From assembly GCA_900548225.1 (NCBI GenBank), contig URJM01000033.1:1-22100 (forward strand): DNA of 22,100 nucleotides, read 5' to 3'. This document shows, piece after piece, positions 7,023 through 14,190 of the stretch; the first letter of the stretch is position 1, and each line of letters starts with the position of its first letter. This stretch comes from an uncultured bacterium (GTDB lineage Bacteria > Verrucomicrobiota > Lentisphaeria > Oligosphaerales > Oligosphaeraceae). The position numbers were made by a program, and so were the translations under genes. Under the pieces are notes generated by a model, which was not told the DNA's origin, searched no databases, and saw only the letters and a list, made by a program, of their open reading frames with translations.

Positions 7023-8204
7023 ATGCCCTTGCAGGACCTGTCAGAAAAGTTCGAGCAATACGTTGTCGAGATTATCAACGGACAGCGCAGGACGGGTTTT
7101 GCCAAGTATTTCCGGTATCTTCTCTTCGGCTTCTCCCGCCTCTACCATGCCGCCGTCCAGCTTCGCCTTGCCCTCTACAATGCGGGAATCATGCGGCAGC
7201 ATGTAATCGGGTGCTTTGTCGTAAGCGTCGGCAACCTGACCACCGGAGGCACGGGCAAGACGCCGGTCGTCGAATTGCTTGCAAAGACCCTGACCTCCCG
7301 CGGCAAGCGCGTGGCCGTGCTTTCCCGCGGATACAGGAGCAAGCCACGACCATGGTGGTATCGCCTGAAGAGCGTCTTCTCGGGCAATCCCGAGGTGGTC
7401 CCACCCAGGGTGGTCTCCGATGGGGTGAATGTCCTCCTGGATTCAAGGGAAGCTGGAGACGAGCCGTATATGCTCGCTAAAAACCTGGTCGGCAAGGAGG
7501 GCGCGCCCGGCGCAATGGTGGTCGTGGACAAGAACCGCTTCAAGGGCGGAACATACGCCATCGCAAGGGGAGCCGATACGCTGATTCTCGACGACGGATT
7601 CCAGTATCTCAGGCTGCGGCCCTGGACGAACATCCTGCTCGTGGATTCGACAAACCCATTCCACAACCACGAGATGCTCCCCTGCGGAATGCTGCGGGAG
7701 CCAATCGAAAATCTCCGAAGGGCGGACTACATCTTCCTCACAAAGTCGGATGGACGGGACTTCCACCATCTCCGGAGATTCCTCAAACGGCACAACCCCC
7801 TTGCCGAAATCATCGAGTGCAACCACGTCCCGAAGTACCTGGAGTGCGTGACACAGGACGGACGGCAGGATCTCTCATACCTCAAGGGCCGCAAGGTGGC
7901 GTCCCTCAGCGCAATCGCAGTCCCCGAAAGCTTCAACAAGTACTTGAGGGACCTGGGGGCGGAAATCGTCCACCAGGAGCACTTTGCAGACCACCACAGA
8001 TACCACCCGAAGGAAGTCGCGTCCTTTGCAAAGAAGGCGAAGCGCGCCGGCGCGGAACTGATCATGACCACGGAGAAGGACGCCGTGCGGCTTCCTCAGC
8101 TCCCTTCCGGCATCCTGCCTGTCTACTATCTGCGGGTCGAGATCACGATTCTCAAGGGGGAGGAGGCGTTCAGCCGTTGCGTCTCGCAAATCTGCCTCGG
8201 CTAG
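7023..8204 (+). CDS. lpxK: Tetraacyldisaccharide 4'-kinase (lipid A synthesis)
   Basis: LpxK transfers the ATP gamma-phosphate to the 4' position of the lipid A disaccharide at the inner face of the cytoplasmic membrane. The protein has 393 residues. The Walker A motif is GNLTTGGTGKTP (70-81), then LSRGYRSK (100-107), SDGV, DEPYMLA (146-152), DDGFQYLRL (190-198) and MLPCGMLREP, all in LpxK order. The N-terminal 60 residues include the hydrophobic membrane-binding helix (about 30-52). It is longer than E. coli LpxK (328), mostly through the longer N-terminus and an insert after RGYRSK. Its presence shows an LPS-bearing diderm. It is the last gene of the run. Confidence 0.95.
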   Translation: MPLQDLSEKFEQYVVEIINGQRRTGFAKYFRYLLFGFSRLYHAAVQLRLALYNAGIMRQHVIGCFVVSVGNLTTGGTGKTPVVELLAKTLTSRGKRVAVLSRGYRSKPRPWWYRLKSVFSGNPEVVPPRVVSDGVNVLLDSREAGDEPYMLAKNLVGKEGAPGAMVVVDKNRFKGGTYAIARGADTLILDDGFQYLRLRPWTNILLVDSTNPFHNHEMLPCGMLREPIENLRRADYIFLTKSDGRDFHHLRRFLKRHNPLAEIIECNHVPKYLECVTQDGRQDLSYLKGRKVASLSAIAVPESFNKYLRDLGAEIVHQEHFADHHRYHPKEVASFAKKAKRAGAELIMTTEKDAVRLPQLPSGILPVYYLRVEITILKGEEAFSRCVSQICLG

Positions 8205-8216
8205 GCCACCCTCCCG

Positions 8217-8238
8217 AAACGCGTTTCCCGCGCTTTTT
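8217..8238 (+). terminator. Possible intrinsic terminator after lpxK
   Basis: The sequence AAA-CGCG-TTTCC-CGCG-C-TTTTT sits 12 bp after the lpxK stop. CGCG (8220-8223) pairs with CGCG (8229-8232) and the flanking A and T runs can pair around one bulged C. The stem is short. A second candidate, TCCACG (8278-8283) with CGTGGA (8294-8299) followed six bases later by seven Ts, lies downstream. Confidence 0.4.
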
Positions 8239-8277
8239 CGCCGCAAAATGGACATTCTGACGAAAAAAGAGGAAAAA

Positions 8278-8330
8278 TCCACGCTTTTTTTGCCGTGGAA
8301 GGATGTTTTTTTCTGGAAATGTCCTACAAT
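8278..8330 (+). promoter_or_regulatory. Hairpin, T-tract and -10-like box before the exported-protein gene
   Basis: This stretch contains the inverted repeat TCCACG/CGTGGA around seven Ts, the 11-mer CCGTGGAAGGA (8293-8303), T7 then CTGGAAAT (8306-8320), and TACAAT (8325-8330) as a possible -10. No good -35 lies 17 bp upstream of TACAAT. The 11-mer and the T-run plus TGGAAAT recur before the outer-membrane protein gene at 15503-15539. It is probably the promoter of the 8518 gene, but the exact boxes are uncertain. Confidence 0.4.
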
Positions 8331-8358
8331 ATCAGAAACTACACGGATTCCGTGAGGA

Positions 8359-8466
8359 CGGGAGGGGTGCGCCCTGCGCCCATTCAACTCCCGGACGGCC
8401 GCCTCGGGACGGCACGCGGAACCTCCCACAGACGCCCCGGCGGGGCAAAAGCCCTCCCCAGGCGTC
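8359..8466 (+). promoter_or_regulatory. Structured 5' leader of the 8518 gene
   Basis: Two stem-loops can be drawn by eye. The first (8359-8393) pairs CGGGAG with CTCCCG and stacks directly on a GGGTGC/GCGCCC helix, giving twelve base pairs with one six-base bulge and a five-base loop. The second (8431-8466) pairs GACGCC with GGCGTC and encloses GGGC-AAAA-GCCC; an alternative GCCCC-GGC-GGGGC hairpin would compete with it. Together with ACGGA-T-TCCGT at 8342-8352 they fill the space between the putative promoter and the AGGAGAAAAGG box. It matches no riboswitch class I know. Confidence 0.4.
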
Positions 8467-8517
8467 GACGCTTTCGGATGACACAACATTTCAATCACCA
8501 GGAGAAAAGGACTTCTC

Positions 8518-10308
8518 ATGCGTAATGCATTCAAACTGCTTCTCGCGGCGCTCCTGCTGCCCGTTCTTGTTCTCGCACAGGACGCACCGTCTGTCAAGAT
8601 TCCTGATGCGGCAGTGACTCCGGCGCGCCTGAAGCTTATCCAGACGCTTCTGGAGGAGCAGATCAAGACCCAGGGCGTGAAGGCGACCCAGCAAAGCCTG
8701 GGGGCGGCGGTGGTGACGCAGTTCACCTCCTCCTCGGCGGAACTCAGGAATGCCGGCAGGGAGCCATATATCGACGAAGTGGATACGCTGCGCGTCGCTG
8801 ACGAAAAGCTCCGTGCGGCCGCCCAGGAGAAGTATCCCGAATATACCAACGACGAACTGGTCAGGCAGTCGGAGAAGCTCTTCCCACTGTACAGGAAGGG
8901 CGAGCGCGTCACAATCCGCATCCGCACCAATCCCAGGAAGACCGAGAAGATCAGCGGCTACTACAACGGGATGCATGGCGGCAATATCGCGATTGGACCC
9001 ACCAACTACCGCCTGGCGGACATGAGCGGAATCGTCGGCAACGACGGCCCCCACGGCGAAATCGCCAAGTTCGATGTCAATCTCAACCGGATGTACCGCC
9101 GCGAGTGGCGGGAGGAATACGCACGCACTAGCACGGTCAAGCGGACTGGCTTCATCGAGGAGAACAAGGAGAAGTTCAATGAAGCGCAGCATGAGGAGGA
9201 CTTCCTCGAAAACGAGCGCCGCGGATATACGTACTTCCTCGAAAAGTGGCTCTCGCCAAAGGAACTGGTCGAAGAGTGCGCCTATATCGCCGCATCCATG
9301 GCAAACCGCGCCTTCAATGAGAAGACCCGCCAGGAGATGGAACTCAGGTTCAATGACCTGCAGGCACAGCGCGACATGACCGCCTACGGGTCGAAAATCT
9401 CCCCGGACGGAGCATATCCCTCCGCGGAAAAGGTGCTGGCTGACGAGGCGGCCGCCCAGAAACGCCGCGAGGAACTCAAGGCACAGCGCGAACAGGAAAT
9501 CGCAATGATGGCGGCACGCGCGGAAGAGGAGGCACGGCAGGCCGAACTCAAACGGCAGCGTGACCGCGAACGCCGCGCGAGGGAGGCCACACAGCAGGCC
9601 GTCCAGGCGGAGGACGAGGGAATCTCCATGACAACGTACGTGATCGTCGCGGTAATCGTCGTCCTGGCGCTTGTGGGCGGCGGCTGGTGGTGGAATACCA
9701 TGCGCAAGGAGGACGACCTGGACGTGTCGAAGTTCTTCGAGGGCAAGGGCAAGCTCCAGCAGGAGTTCTGGGACGCGGCCAACGCCGATCCGGACCACTT
9801 CAAATACGTGGCGTATCTCTTCCCTGACATGGCATCCGCCAGGGATGCGCTGGAACGGCTCTCGTATATCAGCGAGGACGAATACGGGAACATCGTCAGC
9901 AAGAAGAAGGATCTGCGCTACGGGTGCTACGAGCACCAGAATGGGGCCGTCGCATTTGTCGGCAGCCCGACTCTGAACTACGCAAGCTGGCGCGAGGCGT
10001 CGATGATCTGGCCGGACATCCCGCTCTCCAACTACTTCAAGGTCTCCTCCGAACCAATCGTCAGCATGCTTCTGCCTGACCTCGACAAGATGAGGGCGCA
10101 GGGAATCCAGGTCGAAAGCCTCGGCACTGAAGACGTGCGGACCGAGACGGGCGAGGTCAACCGCATCTACCGCTTCAAGGTTCCTACCAAGGAGGACGCC
10201 ATCAAGTTCCTGGGCAACATCGACATCACGGAAGAGGGTCTGGTTGTCCGCGTCGAGACGAACGAGGGCGTCTTTGGAAAGGACATCAACGGCGTCTTTG
10301 CCGCATAG
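8518..10308 (+). CDS. Large exported, membrane-anchored protein of unknown function
   Basis: I do not recognise this 596-residue protein. The ATG follows AGGAGAAAAGG and opens a signal peptide (residues 1-20, cleavage likely after VLVLA). Residues 21-125 are mostly helical. Residues about 128-172 (RKGERVTIRIRTN, GYYNGMHGGNIAIGPTNYRLADM) look like a small beta-rich, SH3-like module. Residues 195-290 are charged, and 303-367 form a long Glu/Arg/Ala-rich coiled coil. A single membrane helix at about 373-388 (YVIVAVIVVLALVGGG) follows, then a mixed C-terminal domain of about 200 residues with YGCYEHQNGAVAFVGSPTLNYASWREA. With a cleaved signal the N-part would be periplasmic and the C-domain cytoplasmic. 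It stands alone between non-coding stretches, with its own leader. It might be a scaffold or signal-transducing anchor; that is speculation. Confidence 0.85.
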   Translation: MRNAFKLLLAALLLPVLVLAQDAPSVKIPDAAVTPARLKLIQTLLEEQIKTQGVKATQQSLGAAVVTQFTSSSAELRNAGREPYIDEVDTLRVADEKLRAAAQEKYPEYTNDELVRQSEKLFPLYRKGERVTIRIRTNPRKTEKISGYYNGMHGGNIAIGPTNYRLADMSGIVGNDGPHGEIAKFDVNLNRMYRREWREEYARTSTVKRTGFIEENKEKFNEAQHEEDFLENERRGYTYFLEKWLSPKELVEECAYIAASMANRAFNEKTRQEMELRFNDLQAQRDMTAYGSKISPDGAYPSAEKVLADEAAAQKRREELKAQREQEIAMMAARAEEEARQAELKRQRDRERRAREATQQAVQAEDEGISMTTYVIVAVIVVLALVGGGWWWNTMRKEDDLDVSKFFEGKGKLQQEFWDAANADPDHFKYVAYLFPDMASARDALERLSYISEDEYGNIVSKKKDLRYGCYEHQNGAVAFVGSPTLNYASWREASMIWPDIPLSNYFKVSSEPIVSMLLPDLDKMRAQGIQVESLGTEDVRTETGEVNRIYRFKVPTKEDAIKFLGNIDITEEGLVVRVETNEGVFGKDINGVFAA

Positions 10309-10319
10309 GCCGGTATTCT

Positions 10320-10358
10320 TCCCGGAGGCTCCTGCGTTTGCGTGAGAGGCTTCCGGGA
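10320..10358 (+). terminator. Hairpin after the 8518 gene
   Basis: TCCCGGAGGCT (10320-10330) pairs with GGCTTCCGGGA (10348-10358), eleven pairs including two wobbles, starting 12 bp past the stop. No T-run follows, so it may be a 3' stabiliser or a factor-assisted terminator rather than an intrinsic one. Confidence 0.35.
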
Positions 10359-10425
10359 TGTCCGCGACATCATTGGCGGGCGTGGGGCGTCTTGTCTCCG
10401 CGTCCGCCAAATCCTTTTCCCGACA

Positions 10426-11352
10426 ATGCCTCGTTTGTTTTTGATATTCCTTTTTCTGCTTCTTCGGCACATCTGCCTGGCGGAGTTTCCCGGGCCTCCA
10501 CCTGTAAGTGTCTGGCAGGGAGCGCAATACATCTATCCTGGGATTCAGCATGCGCGGCTTCGCGTCGACAATCCCCGCCTGATGGCCATCAATCTCGTCA
10601 GGGTCGACCTTACAAATCCCTATATCAGGTTTGTGGCGACAGAGGCCGACCCGATGGCCGGGCAGCCAATGCCGGACTGCCCGCGGTTCACAGTGCGCAC
10701 GAGGCGGCAGACGACGGGCGAATTCATGAAATACTGCCGGAGGCTCCCGAACGAGGGCGGCCTCGGGCTGCCGGTGCTGCTGGCGGTCAATTCGTGTCCA
10801 TGGAGCCCCTGGGAGTCGCCGTTCACCCACAAGTTCTCCGACAACATGGGGCTGCTGGTCTCGGGGGGCAGGCTGGTCTGCCCGTCAAATGGCCGTCCGG
10901 GGCTTGTCGTGACCTGGGATAACAAGCTGGAATTCCGGGACTTCCCGAAGGATGCCCAGATGACCTCCGACATGTATATCGTCCTCTGCGGCTTCCAGAT
11001 GGTCATGAGGAACGACGAGATAGTCGTCAAGCCCAGTGGCAAGGATTTGCATCCCCGGACTGTCTGGGGGCTTGACAAGGAGAGGAAGATCCTCTACATC
11101 ATGACCATTGACGGTCGGCAGGATGGGTATTCCCTCGGCGCAGACCTCTACGAATGCGCGCAGATGATGAAATACGCCGGCGCCTCCGACGCCATAAATA
11201 TGGATGGCGGCGGGTCGACGACGCTCGTCTACTGGTCTCCCGTCGAAAACCAGCCTGTGCTCCTCAATCAGCCCAACAAGAGCAACTACCAGCGCACTGT
11301 GGGGGCCTCGCTGGGCATATACTATGCGCCGGTGCGTCGTCAACGGCGGTAA
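10426..11352 (+). CDS. Secreted phosphodiester glycosidase (NAGPA/DUF2233) family protein
   Basis: The 308-residue protein has a signal peptide (1-19, ending HICLA). The mature part carries the phosphodiester-glycosidase (NAGPA, DUF2233) signatures: INLVRVDLTNPYIRF near the N-terminus, PRTVWGLDKERKILYIMTIDGRQDGYS (split around residue 213-235) and the hallmark INMDGGGSTTL around residue 256-266. Family members remove sugar phosphodiester or related caps; the mammalian one uncovers mannose-6-phosphate, and bacterial ones are exported with mostly unknown substrates. ATG 10426 was chosen because it begins the signal peptide; an earlier in-frame GTG at 10342 would bury it. It is 40 bp upstream of larB and may be cotranscribed. 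Confidence 0.88.
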   Translation: MPRLFLIFLFLLLRHICLAEFPGPPPVSVWQGAQYIYPGIQHARLRVDNPRLMAINLVRVDLTNPYIRFVATEADPMAGQPMPDCPRFTVRTRRQTTGEFMKYCRRLPNEGGLGLPVLLAVNSCPWSPWESPFTHKFSDNMGLLVSGGRLVCPSNGRPGLVVTWDNKLEFRDFPKDAQMTSDMYIVLCGFQMVMRNDEIVVKPSGKDLHPRTVWGLDKERKILYIMTIDGRQDGYSLGADLYECAQMMKYAGASDAINMDGGGSTTLVYWSPVENQPVLLNQPNKSNYQRTVGASLGIYYAPVRRQRR

Positions 11353-11392
11353 TGACCCGCGCCACATCTGAATGCAAGGAGGATTTCTTCAA

Positions 11393-12088
11393 ATGGACGA
11401 ATCATACCAGGAACTTGGATTCGCGAAGCTGGACATGACCAGGGCAGGGCGGACCGGGCTCGGTGAGACGGTCTTCTGCCCGGGAAAGACCCCAGGGCAG
11501 CTGGCGGAGATCATGGGGAGTTTCCGGGATGCGTCGCGGCGGGTCCTCGGCACAAAGTGCTCGAGGGAACAATACGCCGCGCTTGCCGCCGCCAATCTGG
11601 ACGTCACATACGACGAGACCTCACGTCTGGTCTTCTCGAATTGGAACGACCCGTCCTGGAATCCGGCGGAGTTCGATGCAACGGCCGCAGTCCTTACGGG
11701 CGGCACGGCGGACGTGCCGGTTGCGGAGGAGGCGGCCGGAACGGCGGAGTTCTTCGGAATGAAGGTGGTCAGGCACTACGACGTGGGAGTCGCAGGGCTC
11801 CACAGGCTTCTCTCAAAGCTGGATTCAACCAGGAGGGCGGACGTGGTGATCGCGGTCGCCGGGATGGAGGGGGCGCTTGGCAGCGTGGTCTCGGGGCTTG
11901 TGGAAGCGCCCGTGATCGCCGTGCCCACCTCGGTGGGGTATGGAGCCAGCTTCTCCGGCGTCTCCGCGCTCCTGGCAATGCTCAACTCCTGCGCAGAGGG
12001 AATGACGGTCGTCAATATCGACAATGGCTTCGGCGCCGGAGTGATGGCGTGCCGAATCGCAAGAATGATCAACAAGGGGAGAAGGTGA
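11393..12088 (+). CDS. larB: Nickel-pincer cofactor synthesis carboxylase/hydrolase LarB
   Basis: LarB carboxylates nicotinic acid adenine dinucleotide at pyridinium C5 and hydrolyses it to the biscarboxylic mononucleotide, the first step toward the nickel-pincer nucleotide of lactate racemase-type enzymes. The 231-residue protein has the PurE-like C-terminal domain: ILTGGTADVPVAEEA-type motif (here VLTGGTADVPVAEEAAGTAE), YDVGVAGLHRLL, VIAVAGMEGALGSVVSGL, PVIAVPTSVGYGASF and NIDNGFGAG, which is close to diagnostic. The N-terminus LDMTRAGRTGLGETVFCPGKTPGQL also matches LarB. ATG 11393 follows AAGGAGG. It is coupled to larC, whose start lies 2 bp past the stop. Confidence 0.95.
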   Translation: MDESYQELGFAKLDMTRAGRTGLGETVFCPGKTPGQLAEIMGSFRDASRRVLGTKCSREQYAALAAANLDVTYDETSRLVFSNWNDPSWNPAEFDATAAVLTGGTADVPVAEEAAGTAEFFGMKVVRHYDVGVAGLHRLLSKLDSTRRADVVIAVAGMEGALGSVVSGLVEAPVIAVPTSVGYGASFSGVSALLAMLNSCAEGMTVVNIDNGFGAGVMACRIARMINKGRR

Positions 12089-12090
12089 CA

Positions 12091-13338
12091 ATGCTCGCAT
12101 CAAAAAGAATGCTCTATCTGGAGGGAGCCTCCGGAATCTCGGGGGACATGACGGTGGCCGCGCTCCTGGACCTGGGCGCGTCACAGGAAAAGCTGGAGGC
12201 TGCGCTGGAGAGCCTCCGGCTGGAAGGATACGACTGCGTCGTCTCCAGAAAAACCTCGTACGGACTGGACGGAGTCGACTTCGATGTCAGGCTGCATGAC
12301 CACGAGCACGACCATGACCACGAGCACGACGGCGCGGACCACCACCACCATCACGAACACAGGAATCTCTCCGACGTCTACGAGGTCATTGACAGGGGCG
12401 TGATGACGGATGGCGCCCGGGCGCTTGCAAAGCGCATCTTCCTGATTGTCGCGGAGGCGGAGGCCGCCGCCCACGGAGTTCCGCTGGAACATGTGCATTT
12501 CCACGAGGTGGGCGCAATAGACTCAATCGTCGATGTCGTCTCGGCAGCCGTATTGGTGGACGACCTTGGCATTGACGAATGCGTCGTGGACGGGCTCACC
12601 GAGGGACGCGGCTTTGTGCGTTGCCAGCACGGCGAGCTGCCGGTGCCTGTGCCGGCCGTCCTAAATGTCGCCCGTGCCTTTTCGATTCCGCTTCGACGCG
12701 CGGATGTGCAAGGCGAGATGGTGACTCCCACCGGGATTGGGATTGCCGCCGCCCTTCGCACCCGCGATTCGCTCCCTGACAAGTACCGTGTCGAGGGAGT
12801 AGGTGTCGGTCTCGGAAAACGGGACTTTGGACGGGCTAATTTCCTGCGGGCAATGATTCTCGTGGAGGAGGCATGGGCGGAGGCATGTCCGTCCGACGAG
12901 AAGGTCTGGATTCTCGAATGCAATATCGACGACTCGACGGGCGAGATGCTGGGGCTTGCCCTCGAGCGCCTGATGGAGGCCGGGGCGCGGGACGCGCATT
13001 TCACGCCTTGCTTCATGAAGAAGAACCGCCCCGCATATCTCCTGAGGGTCATAGCCGACGAGGAACGGATAGGGGAGCTGGAGGAAGTCATCTTCGATGT
13101 GACAACCACAATCGGCATCCGAAGATACCGCGTGGAGCGTTCCTGCATGCAGCGCGCAATGGCCGAGGTGGAGACCCCCTTCGGCCAAGTCGCCGTCAAG
13201 GTCTGCGCAGGGGCGGGGATCCGGCGGTGCTATCCCGAATTCGAGTCGGTAAAACGGCTCTCAGATGCCTCCGGCGTGGATTTCCAGACAATCTTCCGCC
13301 TGGCGCAGGACGCGGCGAACGAGGCGTTCTCGGAGTAG
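12091..13338 (+). CDS. larC: Nickel insertase (cyclometallase) LarC, single uninterrupted frame
   Basis: LarC inserts nickel into the dithiolated pyridinium mononucleotide in a CTP-dependent reaction, completing the cofactor. The 415-residue protein has the N-terminal YLEGASGISGDMTVAALL signature, then a His-rich loop at residues 69-90 (12 His in 22 positions, mixed with Asp/Glu), HVHFHEVGAIDSIVDVV (134-150), EMVTPTGIGIAAAL and the C-terminal domain with LECNIDDSTGEMLG and TTIGIRRYRVER. In Lactiplantibacillus plantarum LarC is made as LarC1 plus a frameshifted LarC2; here both parts are one frame. ATG 12091 follows GGGGAG at a good distance; an in-frame GTG at 12085 overlaps the larB stop. 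Confidence 0.95.
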   Translation: MLASKRMLYLEGASGISGDMTVAALLDLGASQEKLEAALESLRLEGYDCVVSRKTSYGLDGVDFDVRLHDHEHDHDHEHDGADHHHHHEHRNLSDVYEVIDRGVMTDGARALAKRIFLIVAEAEAAAHGVPLEHVHFHEVGAIDSIVDVVSAAVLVDDLGIDECVVDGLTEGRGFVRCQHGELPVPVPAVLNVARAFSIPLRRADVQGEMVTPTGIGIAAALRTRDSLPDKYRVEGVGVGLGKRDFGRANFLRAMILVEEAWAEACPSDEKVWILECNIDDSTGEMLGLALERLMEAGARDAHFTPCFMKKNRPAYLLRVIADEERIGELEEVIFDVTTTIGIRRYRVERSCMQRAMAEVETPFGQVAVKVCAGAGIRRCYPEFESVKRLSDASGVDFQTIFRLAQDAANEAFSE

Positions 13339-13366
13339 GCGCGGAAAACACGACAGCCTGCCCAGG

Positions 13367-14188
13367 ATGAACCATTCCCTCGGCGAATTGAAGGATTTCC
13401 TCCGCGAAAAGGCCGCCCGCGGCGTCGCACTCGCATATTCCGGCGGCGTCGACAGCACGCTCCTGCTGTCGGTCCTGAAGGAACTCTGCGACGAGGAAGG
13501 AGTGCCCTTCGTGGCAATCATGGCGCGAAGCGTCTTCCAGTCCTCCGGGGAGGTGCGTGATGCCGTGGCGACAGCGGAGTCCCTCGGCGTTTCCCCTGTC
13601 CTGCTGGAGTTCGACCCGCTCACGATTCCGGAGCTTCGCGGAAATCCCCCCGACAGGTGCTATTGGTGCAAGCGCCACATTCTGTCGCTCCTGGCGGAGA
13701 GAGCCCGGCGGCACGGCGCCTCACTGCTTGTCGAAGGCACGAATGCGGACGACCTGCGGGCGTACCGCCCAGGACTGAAGGCGCTTGCGGAATCAAGCGC
13801 ACTCTCGCCGCTCGCGGAGTTGGGTCTCTCAAAGCAGGATGTCAGGCGGCTTTCGGAGGAACGGGGGCTTGCAACGGCGCGAAAACCCTCCACCCCCTGT
13901 CTGGCGACACGCTTCGACTACGGGACGCAACTCACGGCCGGACTCATTGAAATGGTCGCACAGGGCGAGGAATATCTACGGGGGCTCCTTCCCGATGGCA
14001 CGCAGCTGCGGCTGAGGGTGCACGGCGACATCGCACGCGTCGAGGTCTCCGAATCCGCGCAGGACGCCATCCTGGCGCACGCCCGGGAAATATCCCGGAA
14101 GCTCCACGCGCTTGGCTTCAGATTCGCCACCCTCGACCTGGAGCCGTATCGCTCAGGCTGCTACGACCCGCCTCCGAAAAGCATATAG
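13367..14188 (+). CDS. larE: Sulfur transferase LarE, three-cysteine type
   Basis: LarE is a PP-loop ATP pyrophosphatase that adenylates the biscarboxylate precursor and swaps its carboxylates for thiocarboxylates. The 273-residue protein has the PP-loop AYSGGVDSTLLL (23-34), ARSVFQSSGEV, VEGTNADDLRAYRPGLKAL (122-140) and KPSTPCLATRF (173-183). Cys178 is at the position of the sacrificial Cys of the L. plantarum enzyme. A further CYWC pair (C98, C101) gives the three cysteines of the LarE group that binds a [4Fe-4S] cluster and need not sacrifice its own sulfur. The ATG lies 28 bp after larC; the ribosome binding site is weak. It ends 2 bp from the convergent pyruvyl transferase gene. Confidence 0.94.
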   Translation: MNHSLGELKDFLREKAARGVALAYSGGVDSTLLLSVLKELCDEEGVPFVAIMARSVFQSSGEVRDAVATAESLGVSPVLLEFDPLTIPELRGNPPDRCYWCKRHILSLLAERARRHGASLLVEGTNADDLRAYRPGLKALAESSALSPLAELGLSKQDVRRLSEERGLATARKPSTPCLATRFDYGTQLTAGLIEMVAQGEEYLRGLLPDGTQLRLRVHGDIARVEVSESAQDAILAHAREISRKLHALGFRFATLDLEPYRSGCYDPPPKSI

Positions 14189-14190
14189 TT

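Noticed and set aside
8295..8617. Small open frames in the leader of the 8518 gene
   Set aside because: They lack ribosome binding sites, overlap the structured leader and the signal-peptide coding part, and have no protein-like features.
8491..10830. A 779-codon open frame on the minus strand
   Set aside because: It lies opposite the 8518 and 10426 genes, both of which have ribosome binding sites, signal peptides and sensible composition; the long antisense frame is a by-product of high GC content and codon bias.
11557..12090. Upstream extension of larC within the larB region
   Set aside because: The frame is open but the translation is low-complexity Arg/Gly-rich and unlike LarC; LarC homology begins right at the ATG near 12091.
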